Source of the DNA: Corythucha ciliata | Taxonomy: Eukaryota > Arthropoda > Insecta > Hemiptera > Tingidae | Reading direction: 5' to 3' | DNA: 64,000 nt | Assembly: GCA_038030265.1 (NCBI GenBank) | Contig: CM075938.1 | Coordinates: 5,557,009-5,621,008, forward strand | Shown: positions 13,101 to 25,400 of the stretch, piece by piece | How the letters are laid out: every line of letters begins with the position of its first letter | Numbering within the stretch: position 1 is the first letter of the stretch | Translations under genes and position numbers: made by a program | The notes under the pieces: generated by a model | Database searches by the model: none | The model's input: only the letters and a program-made list of their open reading frames with translations | What the model was told of the DNA's origin: nothing

Positions 13101-16100
13101 ATGGGAAGAAAAAAATAAGTTTCTCAGCGGTTGAAGCTCTGCTGTGGCTGGAGCTTTATTGTGGTTTGAGATTTTTGTGTAAGGAACTGTGGAAGGCTAC
13201 TGTGGTTTAGAGCTGTAGTGTTGATAGGAGCTTTGGTGTGGTTCGGGGATTTTCTGTAGTTCGGAGCTTTGCTGTGATTTGGAGTTTAGCTGTGGTTTGG
13301 GGCATTTCCGTGATTGGAGCTTTACTGAGGTTGGACCTTGCTTTTCTGAGGTTTGGAGCTTAGCTGATGTTTGGGCGAGTTTGGCTGTGATTGAAGATTT
13401 ACTGTGATTAGATTGAGTTTTGTGGCTTAAAATGTTAGACATTATAGCGATGTACTGAAAAAGGTATACGGTTGTGGTTTGTGGTCTGCTGAGCTTGCCG
13501 CTTTGCTGAGGTTTGGTGATGTTCTGTGATTGGGACTTTGTTTTTGTTTAGAATATTTACCTATAAAAGGGAGATAATGAAACAGTTGTGAGGGGTGAGG
13601 GAGGTCTGTGTGTGGGTCCTATTGAGTTCCATTCCCGGGCCTGAATCCATATCCACCATTTTTCATTGTGCAGCCATTATATTGCTCAAAAGTTATTGTA
13701 CGAGTACAGATCCCTACAGCCGTGAATTAGCTATTAGCCCCCAGTCTTTTCCTCGTTACGCTACTGCCTCCGAAGTAGAAACTAAAGAACCCTAAAATAT
13801 TTGGGTCATTAAAACGAAATCTTATTTTATCCAGCGTTCGATCAATGTTGTTACCCATACACAATTAGAAAAAAAAAAAAATCTAAAGAATCCAGGGGTG
13901 CCCCTTGACGTGGTGCCGAGCCATCGCTTGAAGACGACACTAGGTTATAACCAAATTAGGAGCGACCATCAGGCATAGGAACACTGAAATATTTAGGCCC
14001 CTAAAAGCCTGGCTCATGAACAATATTTTCCTTCCCATCTCCTATGGCACTCCACTGTCACGTACCCATGGCTGAAATCAATATAATAGTATGTACTAGT
14101 TGGATGACAGTGATACAAACAAGGGTCCCATTTATTTATGAGCCTCGCCAAGTTAATTAAAATCTTTGATGGAACAAAAAAAATAATAATAATTTAACAT
14201 AATTCAACGAGGAAAAGAAACGAAATTAATTAGTAAATCGCAATTAATTAAAAACATTCTGGTTAGTTAATATTTTGTCAGTTATTCTACTGTTGAACTT
14301 CCAATCAAGAGTTGGATAACTGAAGTAAATAATATTAGTGCAGTTTTAATCAAAATAACAAACGTAAGTCACTAAAAATCGATAGTAAAATAAAAAATTA
14401 ATAAGTGGCAATAATGTTAGTGGGCCAGATAGAAAATATCGGCCAACTTAATTAAGAAATAAATAAAAAGAAAGAAAGCAAGCCGCATGCAGTAACTTCA
14501 TCAGCAAAGGGGATTTTAAACACAACAAATAAAAGAGAGGATCGGAAATGGGCAAGGTGAAAGACCATTTTAATTCTCGAGAAAAAAAATGTCGATTCAT
14601 TCAAAATGAAAATAAAAAAATTCAAAAATGCCGCGATTTTTAAATAAAAAAGTTGGTATTCCCCCACTCTCGGGTCCAAAAGCATCAGGCCTAGAAACGC
14701 ATTCTCCAGTCGTCACAAAACCCAAAAAACGCCTTTTTTCGCCTTTTAAAAATGCAAAAGTTAGTTTTTTTTCGTTCCACGGAAAAAAGGCAGGCAAGGT
14801 TTGTATGTTAAACTGTAAAATAATGTTAGTTTTCGGTTCTTCCGAAGAAGAAAAAAAAAAAAAAATCAAAATTCGAAGCACCACCCAAAACACCGGTTCC
14901 TGGAAAAAATCTCGTTCTTGTCAGGGAAGTAAAAAAAAAAAAATGTCAACAACACACAGTAAAAATTGGGGGCTCGCTTAAGGCCCACTGATGAAAAAAA
15001 TTCGTGGCTCGGTGGATTTTCAAAAAAAAAAATTTATCCACTCTCGTGACACATGTGGCACAAAAAACAAAATGAAAAATGCTCATGTATCAAAAAAAAG
15101 TTGTTTTTAAGTCCTTGTTTTTAAGAGAAAGAGGATTTAATCCAAACAAAAGAACAGTGCAGTGCGCATGAAATACTGGCATAAAGAGTGTGTTTTTTTC
15201 TCGGAGATGAATATTTCTTAGAGAAAATAAATTTAAAAAAAATAAAATTAAAACGAAGAAATAAAAATAAAACGGTGCCGTATAAATGGAACTTTGATCA
15301 GTACAAATTTAGGCGACCTAGGCACATTATTATACAATTTACAAAATGAACAGAAGCAAAACTTGCTTTTGCTCGCATTTTTTGTGCGCACATGTTTTTT
15401 TTTTATGTTTTTTATCGTTTATCTTTAGTTTTCATTAAAATATCCAGGCCATTTTCCTTAGAAAAATTTGTTTTAGCGTCATCACATCCGCTGAAATAAG
15501 GGGAGTCTGACAAATTTTAGCAGTCGTATTACTTACGTCCAACGGTTTTTTCAACACAATCCAACCCGACTCGGGTTGAATTTCGAAATATTCCAAGTCC
15601 AACGGGTTTGACGGTGCACTCAAAGTGTACACAATAGCGCCATTGTTGTCGGCGTCCTCGTCCGAGGCGGATACTCTGAGAATGTTGGTTCCGATTGAGG
15701 CGTCTTGTTTTACGTTTTCGACGTATTTCTGTGAATGGGACCGACAATGGTTGAGGAAGAGGTGAAGATGGTGCATCATTTTGACTTTTTAAACGTGAGT
15801 CACATTATACCTGACGGTCGAAAAGTGGTGGATTGTCGTTGACGTCGGTTATTTCAACGGTGAATGAACAGACGCCTTCGAGGGATGGATCACCCTGGTC
15901 AGTTGCTTTGACTGTGACGGAGACAAATTTACCGTCATCGCCCTCTCGGTCGAATACCTGGAAAAATAAGAACACAATAAGGGACGAGTCAACTGAGTAG
16001 TCTCAGTAAAGTAGGGCTTGCCTTATTTGTGGTAACTTCGCCTGTCTCTTCATCCACGGTGAATTTGGTGCCTTTTTGATTCGGTTGCTGCACGATGGAG

Positions 16101-19100
16101 TATTTGACTTGACCGTTGACACCTTTGTCTTCATCCGTTGCGTGGACCTGTTAGCAAAAAAGTGTTGGCACTTAATAGGAGTGGAACCACGATGTAGAAC
16201 CAACCGAGATCCGTTCAAAAATGCACTACCTAGCAGCCGATTCATTTGTAACTTTGTTTGGGATTTTATTTGGGGTTCGTGAAAGGGGTCAAGGAGGAAT
16301 TTATCATAGAAAAAAACGTTTAATTTTGATGGGGCAAAAAGCCATTTTTTCCAGTGAAAAAATAACTTGCTGTTTCAATATACAACCAATTTCCGTTGTA
16401 GCGTATCCATAATAGGCAGTTTTGGCGTGATAGTACTCAGTTTTTGTGGTTAAAAAAAACTCCAGGGGGTCAGACAGACCTACAGAGGGCAGTTTTGGTT
16501 CTATGCATACCTAATATTCAGTTTTATGGCCTAAACAGTCCATTATGACTAATGATGAATAATTTTGAAGCGATTTGGGACTTTAATGTGCCAGTAATGA
16601 GTATCATGATAGAACCAATTATAGTCTTGAGCGCTAAACAGCAAGCTAAGGTGGCAACTCGGTCATAAAAGCTCATTATCGTCTATAGAACGACTTAAAA
16701 CTTCCGATTTCAGCTTTGAAAACGCATAAATGTGACTACTTGCGTGACAAAAATATACAAAATAGCAATTCACGCCTTATTAATAGCTCTAAAAATAGGC
16801 TATCGGACTATTCGTACTAATGCAATAACTCCCTATTGTTGAAATTGATGGATTACTGTCCTAAGCCCCTGGAGCTAATCCCAATTCTCTGTTCCACCAG
16901 ATTAGATCGCTGGACAGCAAAGAAAGGCGCACCTTTATGACGGGGCTTCCGTTTGGAGCACCTTCTTCCACTTTTGGATAATAAGTTCCACAGTCCTTAA
17001 AAATTGGCTTGTTGTCGTTGACGTCAGTTATGAAGACAACCACCTAAACATGAATGTGACGATAGACAACAAAGTTGTGAAAAAAAATAAAATAACGTCA
17101 CTAGAGATTCAAAGACACTCACCACGGCGGTGGACGTGTGAGTTGTAGCGTCACCGTTGACGCAACAAGAACCGTCGTCCTTTGCCGTAACGTTCAGCTC
17201 GTATTTATCGCGGTCGAGCGAGATAGCCTTGCCGTGCAGACGAATGACACCGGTGATTTCTTCGATAACGAATTGCCCGGACGAAGTGGTTCCACCGACG
17301 AAGCCGAATCTGAAAAACCCAAAATTGCCGGTTGTTATAGATTTTCAGTGTTGTAGGGGAGGGGGTTTACTTCATACCGAACATTGTCACCGTCTTTGTC
17401 CGACGCCACGACGGTTGTAACGAGCGTGTTAGGACCAGCATTTTCGTCGACGTTGGGCGTATATACTTGCTGGGAAAATTTAGGTTCTTCGTCGTTTTTA
17501 TTTTTCGTGTAAACCCTCACAGTTGCAGCTCCAGTTTTAGGAGGTTCCCCTGAATATTAACAAAATTTATAAAAACGGAATGATAATTTTCAAATAACGG
17601 AAAATGAAACACACCTTTATCTTTGGCGGTAACGACAAATTCGTAGTAAGCGTTATTGTTGTCAGCATCCAACTGAAGATTGTTGCTAACGACACCGTTG
17701 GCATCAACTGTAAAATGATTGTCCGATACTTGATATTCAATCTCGGCGTTAGTCCCCGAATCGGCGTCCGTTGCTTTCACTTTCAATATCGATGAACCCA
17801 ACGGGATGTCCTCATCGACGTTATGTGCCTGGTAGTCGGGCAGTTCGAATTTGGGGGCATTGTCGTTGACGTCGGTCACTCTAATGGTTAACTAGAAGAG
17901 GGAGAGAGAGAGAGAAAAAAAGATGCAGATAAAGATGACAAAAAGACCCTTATTGTTTTACAAGCAAAATTCTTTTCTTCTACCCACCTCCACTGAAGTG
18001 GAAAAACCACCAGAATCCTCAGTAGCCGTGACAGTGAGCGAGTAGACGTGAGGTTGTCTTAAATCTTCAAAGTCGAGCTCTTTGGCAAGCTTGACTATGC
18101 CTGAAATGATTTGTTCGTGGTTAAAAAAAACAAAAAAAAACTTTAAACAATATTTTTTTATATGATGATAAAAATACCTGAAGTAGGACCGATATTGAAA
18201 GTGCCGGCACCTTGCCCTTGTGCTTTGAGAGTGTAACGAATTTCCCGATCAGCAAATGATTTCGCTTTGACGGATATTATACTAGAAAAGTAAATTTACC
18301 CTCTTAGAAACCAACTTTTTTTTTTTTTTTTTTTTTTGTAGAAATGTGAAGGGAACCGGTACATCGAGTATTTGAAAAGCGGTCTTAATTTTCCGTTTCT
18401 CAAAAGAAAAGACGGAGTTCAAAACAGGAATGGTTTGAAGAAAGAAAAGAGGTTGGCGAGGCGCAATAATAATCACTAGACGAATGTCAACAACAGACGT
18501 GCTTTTACCCAGAGGGTTGAATTCGAAGATATATTAAGTGGTTGATTTACCGGTAAAAAGGGGGGACGGAAAGGACGAGTTTTAGAGGGAAAATTCACAT
18601 CCCTGGGGAAAAGGAGTGTGAGAAAGAGAAACAGCTCCTCCTCTCATTCCGTCTTTTCATTCGCTTGACTGACTCATCCTGCCAATATTCGACTGTCGAG
18701 AAAATCTAGTAACGTGAACTGTTTGCAGAAGAAGGGTAGCTAAGAAAATCGAATGTTCGAGGGTGAGAAGAAGGTATCTGGTTGGTAATGATTATTATGA
18801 GGGGGGTAAACAAAAGTGGCAGACAGTTTTTGTAGCACGTTTTGACCAGGCATTTCCACCTATTGATCTTCCAAACCTCCCAACTTCCACTTTGGCAATG
18901 AATGCCTTCATAAATATTAACTGAATGCGTTCAATGCGTCATAAGTTGGCGAATTCACGCGTTGGCGCGTTCAGGCAACTCATCAATCTTCGTGAAAAAC
19001 TAAACATTGTCCTGCCAGGCTCGTCGTTATATCTGCCTCAGTTTATTGGTGATATTGATAAATTTAGACAAGAAAATAAATTAAAGGGTCCGCTTGTGGA

Positions 19101-22100
19101 AGGTATCCACGGCATGTGAAGTGGTAATGGTAGACAGAGCCGTCGAAGGAATATCTGGGCCTAGGAGAGACTTCGAAGACCCCCCCTTCCCTTAAACAAA
19201 CATAGTATTTCTCGTCGCAAACAGCCGCATAATTTTGGATAGGTATTTTATTTCCGAATTTCCACAAAAAGCATCTGAATTCCCAGTGCACTAACTCCGT
19301 TTTAACAACTCTTGGGAGTTTCGGCTGTCTCTCTGGAAATTAAATCCACGCAAGCCCAACCCGTAACCCTCGTAAGACGGACTGGGGTGGTTTCGCAGAG
19401 GAAGTGAATGGTAGGCTTAGTTTTGGGGGTGAACTGGACCTACGAGATGGTGACGATATTGAGGGGGCAGCACAGGAGTTGCAGGAGGTGCTGGTAACCT
19501 CGTATCAAGCAAATACTCCCCTGAGCTCGCGCTCATCGACCAGGAAGGTTCCCTGGTGGAATGAGCAGCTCGAGGGGTTGAGAAAAGCATCGCGGAGGCT
19601 ATTTAATCGGGCAGTCCGCGACGGGCAGTGGGAGGCCTATAGGGCCAAGCTGGCGGAGTATCGGCGGGGGCTGAGGAGTTCGAAGAGGGCGTCTTGGAGG
19701 GGATTCTGTGAGGAGGCTGAAAATACCTCCTCGGTGGCTCGCCTTCAGCGCCTTCTCTCCAAGGACCCGCTGAATCCCGTTGGCACACTGATGAAAGTGG
19801 ACGGTAGTTACACTACGACGGCGTCGGAAACGTTGACGACCCTGATGGGGGTGCACTTTCCGGGGGCCGTGGGGGTTGTATCGTCCATTCCACCCGTGGA
19901 GCCCTCGCGAAGGAGGGCGACAAGGGTGGACTGGCATGTGGCTAGGGAGGTGGTCACATTGGGAAGGGTACAATGGGCCATTGGCTCGTTTTCTCCCTTC
20001 AAAGCTCCTGGACCGGACGGCATAATCCCCAAGCACCTGCAGGAGGGGGGGCCAGAGGTTGCCAGACGACTGTGCTGCATCTTCAGGGCTTGCCTGGCAA
20101 TGGGCAGAATCCCTGAGGTGTGGCGGAAAGCACGGGTTGTGTTTATTCCTAAGCCGGGGCGTCCGTCATATGCACTGGCTAAGGCGTACCGACCCATATG
20201 TCTAACGTCTTTCGTTTTGAAGACGTTGGAAAAACTGGTGGATAGGCATATCTGGGAAAGCTGCCTCCCTTCGAGGCCACTACACCCAGGTCAATTTGCC
20301 TACCAGCAGGGAAAGTCCTGCGAAACGGCACTACACCAGCTGGTTACTAGGCTGGAGGATACTCTAGAGCACAAGGAACTAGCGGTGGGAATCTTCCTGG
20401 ACATAGAGGGTGCCTTTGACAATACCTCTATATCCTCGGTTATTGAAGCTGCAGGACGGCATGGCATCTGCGACACCATTAGTAGGTGGTTGAGGGTGCT
20501 GCTTGAAAGCAGAACAGTTACCGCCACGCTCCTTGGGGAATCCCTGGAGGTGGCTGTAAAGAAGGGATGCCCACAGGGGGGGGTTTTGTCACCCCGAATG
20601 TGGGGCATGGTGGCCAATTCCTTATTGGTGAGGCTGGCTGATAATGGGTTTTATGTCCAGGGATACGCGGACGACATTGTCGTCGTCATTAGAGGGCGAC
20701 ATGTCGGGGTGGTGTCGGACTTGACTCAGTCAGCATTGAATATAGTGAAGGACTGGTGTGGGAAGGAGGGGCTGAATGTAAACCCTGACAAGACCAACCT
20801 AGTGGCCTTCACTAGAAAGAGGAACTTGGGGGACTTTAAAGAACCCCTGTTCTACGATACCAGGCTATCTCTTCGGAGGGAAGTGAAGTATCTGGGGGTA
20901 ACCCTGGACTCCACGCTCACCTGGAACAAGCACCTGGGCAGGGTTGCCGACAGGGGCAAAATGCTGCTTATGAGGACGAAAAGTGCCTGCGGCAAAACGT
21001 GGGGACTGAGGCCGCAAATGGTCTTATGGCTATATACGGCGATAGTCAGACCCGCACTGACATACTGCTCAGTGGTCTGGTGGCACAAAGCTGAACAAGT
21101 GGGGGCCAGAAATACCCTCACTAGTGTTCAGAGACTGGCGTGCCTAATGGTCACTGGGGCTATGCACTCCACTCCTACTGCAACGATGGAGATACTGACG
21201 GGACTCCCTCCCGTAGACATCTTCATCAAGGGGGCGGCGGCAATGTCGGCCCTAAGGCATAAATGGGGTGGTTTATGGAGGGGTGGGGGCCTTAATTCTA
21301 GGAGGACCCACACTGGGATCCTGGACACGGTTCGGGACCCAGTGCTGGGCATGATGCCGGACATCATGCCCAAAACCCTCGGTGAACGCTGTCCCTTCTC
21401 CGTCCGCCTTGGGTACGGTGAGGGGCAGGCAGTGAAAAGAAATCACAAGGAGCGATTGTGGTTTACAGACGGCTCTAAAACGAATAACGGGACTGGTGCG
21501 GGGGTGTACGGGGTGGAACCCGAATGGAGGCTGTCTACACCTCTGGGGGTATACACCTCGGTATTCCAAGCCGAAGTCTACGCAATCAAGGCCTGTGCTG
21601 CTGAGAATATACGTAGGGACGTGCAAAATGCCCATATACGTATCCTCACGGATAGCCAGGCTGCCATTAAGGCACTAACGGCTCCGATAGTGAGCTCCGG
21701 GCTTGTATGGGACTGCCGCCAAAGCCTTAGTCTGCTGGCCCAGGATAACAAGGTAAGCCTTGAATGGGTACCGGGACACAAGGGTATCTACGGGAACGAG
21801 CAGGCGGACTCCTTGGCCAGGGAGGGCTCGAATGGAGACTTCACTGGCCCGGAGCCGGCGCTCGGCGTCCCGCCATCGACCTTCAGGATGGCGATAGCTA
21901 AGTGGGTTAATGCCCAGGCGGCTATTCGCTGGCAGAGACTGGAGGGACATCAGCAGAGTAAGCGCATGGTCGAAGGACCGTGCAGGAGGCTTACGAGCAA
22001 ACTGCTCCGACTTAGCCGGAGAGACCTTAGAACGGTGGTAGGCCTTATCACAGGATTCTGCCAGCTCCGTTATCATCTACACCGCATCGGGGTAACCACA

Positions 22101-22371
22101 GAGTCCCCGGTGTGCAGACTGTGTGGGGAAGAAGACGAGACCGCCCATCACATCGTGTTCGAATGTGAGGCGCTCGCGGGCCGCCGGCTTAGCATCTTCG
22201 GGGCCGACCAACTCGAGGGTGCTCCGACCGGCGAAACTCTAGCCGAGGACCTCCTAAACCTCGTCAGAGGGAAGGGGATCCTGGACTAGATCCACAGACC
22301 CAGGGGGGGCACAATAATCCACCTAGGATTCCGTGCCGGGGGGGCAACCCTCCTACCCGTGGGTGTTGTTT

Positions 22372-22412
<41 letters not shown>

Positions 22413-25400
22413 CCCAACCCGTAGAATTGCGTTTTTAATAGTCCCAAATACCCGAAATTGTTTTTCTTTGAGAGTCTACAACGTCATATTGGAGTATTGA
22501 ATGGGTCCGGGGCTGCCCGCTTTCCCAAAAGAGGTGGGGGATGGCAATGGTACGGGGTGCACTCAATAAGTCGATTTCGCAGGGTTGACCCGTTCGGGAC
22601 TGGCCATCATCTCTGAACTGAAGGACACATCCGGCCGTACCTCCCGGAATGGATTTTTCAATTCATTAGTCAACCACATGAAATTGGCTTTTTCATTTAG
22701 CTTCCCAAAACCACCACCACCACTCAAAACGACTCTAGTTGTAGACGTCTATCCCTCGACATCAGGTGCCATTTATATCATTTGGTTTTGAGGTATTGTG
22801 GAGCTTGGAGATTTTTGCGAGAAAGTCACGGGTAACAAAATGCTGATGGGCCCTAAATTAAGAGTTTCTCGTTTCTTCTTTTAACGACTCAAGTCAATTA
22901 CAAATTTAAACACTCTAAGAAAAAAGAAAAAAATCTATCTCGCCTTCCGATTTTATTTTCCTTTAGAAAACCTGTCAACAAGCGTCATTCTTTCATTTTC
23001 AACCCCTTACCAATATCACCCCTCTTTATTCCCCTGCTTGTTGGCCACTCGTGACAAGTGAGCACAGGGCCCTACTTATTCGCCCTTCAATATTCCGACA
23101 TACGTCTTTCAAAAAAATAGCTAACAGGAGCAGCGGCCTTTCAATTTCAGACGATAGACTACCCCCCCCCCCCACCACTACGAATTCTCCTCTTGCGATT
23201 GATCTTCACTCCTTTTAATTTTTCTACTGCCTGTGCTCCCAGGAATCGGCAATGTCCACCCCTTTTTTCCACTCATAGCCTATTTCTTTAAACGCAATAT
23301 AAACGACTTAATAAGGAATGGCTGGAACGTCTGAAATTGGATGCTTAGAGTGAGTGTGGAGGGGGGGGGGAGTTGAGTATAAGATAAAAGGTGCGGCGCT
23401 CGTGGAATATCAAAGGTGGAAGGAGGGCTCGAGACATCGATCTCGTGAGAGTAGGAGTACTAATGGTGGAAGGGCACTGTGGAGGGAAGCCCATAATTCC
23501 CCTTCCTTTTATATACGATAAATGAGAAAAAGGGCTATAGTGACGTGGAGGTCACGATTATGGAAAAAGGTGATGAAGAAGAAGGGGAATTTTGTCCTTT
23601 TTGTAAAGCCCAGGGTTGAAAAAGAACACAATTTTCGACCTTTCCATATACTATAATTATGGTGAAAAAACTATCTCTAAAAAATTATGGAACAAAAAGC
23701 AATGGAGGGGGTGGGGGTACGGATTGTATTTTCTTTCAAGTGCGTGCAATACTTTATGCCCCAAATCGAATTCACGCAATATTCATACATCGTCCATTTT
23801 ACCACATACCATAAACCCAATCAGCCGTTCCTGAAGTGAACTAACTTTGTGAATAGACTTTAGAGGGCGTGTTATAAGGGCGCGAGGCAAACGTTTTGCA
23901 TCCCTCTTTCGCTTTGGTTTAATCTACATACAAATGAACTGAAATACTAAAAGGGAGAGAGAATGTGAAAGAACAGGGCACGCGCACACCATCAACTGTA
24001 CTTGATTCTAAAACTGAGCTAAATTATACCCCAGAAAACTATTTTAGCTTGCCCTCTCGCGGAATCCAAATCCCCACACTTGAATCTTTATTTCTTCGTG
24101 ACATCGTGAGGAATTATGGGATTTTTGTATCTTTTAAACTAAGTCGGTATAAGAACTTACTCGGAGTCCTTCTTTTGATTTTCCGGGATTTCGGCTTCGT
24201 ACGTGGGCATGTAAAATTGAGGGGCTCGTTTTCCACCAACAATTGAGAGACGTTCTTCTGGCGTAGTCTGTAAAGAGAAGATCAAGAAAAAAATTTCTCT
24301 CAAGATGGGTGATCAATATTGGAGAGAGGGGTGGCAAGGGAGATGTCTCATACTTGATATCTTCTCTCGTCCACACGACCATTCTGATCTTCGGCCTTCA
24401 CGTAGAGCACGTACTCCATGTCCAGTTGAAACGGGTCGGTCCCTCGTGTTCGAACGACTCCCGATCTTTCATCTACTTCGAATCTTCCGCCGGCTATGAG
24501 AAAAAAAGAAAAGAAATTGATTATAGAAAATATATTTTACTTCCACGTTAGTTATTCTTTTTTCGAATCATTTAACCAAGTCACTCACTTCGATCACGAA
24601 CAATAAAATAATGAATGTTGTGATCGGTGTCAGGATCGCGAGCCTGTAGAGTAAACACTGGGGTGTTCGGTGGAGCGTTCAACTGGACGACAGCTTGCAT
24701 CGGTAACGGCCTGTTGATGAAATAGGGCGATTCGTCATTGTTGTCCTTAACGTGTATGATGACCCTTTGATTATCCGTGTCTGCGGAGAAGAAAATAAAC
24801 CAACAAAATTAAAACGAGCAATTAAAACGATTCTCTTTTGAGAGAGAGAGAAAAAAGAACATTTTTTTCTTGAGACAAACTTCTTTAATCTAATTTAGCA
24901 ACAGAAAGATCAAGTTTCCTCATTAGAAAAAGGGAGGGAAAAACTGATGAATGACTGCTATTAGCGGGATTTTTATTCATTAATGAAAGAAGGAGCATCT
25001 TCTAAGGCATTTTTTCTTTATTGCTCTTCAGTTTTCTAGATGAAAGCCAGGGATTTTTCCCGCAATTAACTTTGTATACAGCCTAATTCGTTGTATTCAT
25101 GAGAATAATGAGAAGGAAGTGATAAAATTCCATTAATTTAGGTAAAGGCACAGTAAAAATAAAGGGTCATCACTGTTTGCAGTTTCTCCTGTTGGTATAC
25201 CATTTCATCGTTTTGGTACCAAACAAATGTGAGCTTCCGTATACCGATAAATCTATCGATTCATTATCAGCTATTTATCGGCGCTTTTGGTGAGCGAGTC
25301 CCTGGGTTTAGAATCATCTTGAGACACCCCACAACGACCCAACTCCCAAGGATGCTCCAAGGGTTTTTACTTTTATATACATTGTTTCGAATTATAATTT

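Larger units (their letters stand above)
19366..22410 (+). mobile_element. 5'-truncated non-LTR retrotransposon (LINE) with poly(A) tail, antisense in CadN intron 6
   Basis: The element is bounded by 13-bp (14 with tail ambiguity) perfect target duplications. It begins inside ORF2 just after the endonuclease domain, carries an uninterrupted RT-RNase H-zinc knuckle frame, about 80 bases of 3' UTR and a pure run of roughly 38 A. Intact frame, pure tail and perfect duplication all point to a recent insertion. It is GC-richer than its surroundings. The presence of RNase H excludes clades lacking it; the linker and RT style suggest the I/LOA/R1 side of the tree, but the clade is not certain. Confidence 0.92.
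18282..24160 (-). other. CadN intron 6: 5.9 kb, enlarged by a LINE
   Basis: Outside the LINE (19366-22410) the intron holds a T run of about 24 at 18311-18335 close to exon 7, approximately 30-bp repeat units directly flanking the LINE (about 22411-22500), a C run at 23162-23173 and a G run at 23361-23370. I see no other gene. Confidence 0.7.

Noticed and set aside
14452..14981. Overlapping open frames on both strands
   Set aside because: They are products of A-rich homopolymer sequence in intron 15.
12506..15536. Third copy of the alternative exon 16
   Set aside because: No DRxNxPPxW-like coding stretch with splice sites could be found in this intron.
17372..17377. Alternative donor GTAAAC for exon 10 after TATGAA
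   Set aside because: It would place exon 11 out of frame; TTCG|GTATGA gives a continuous conserved protein.
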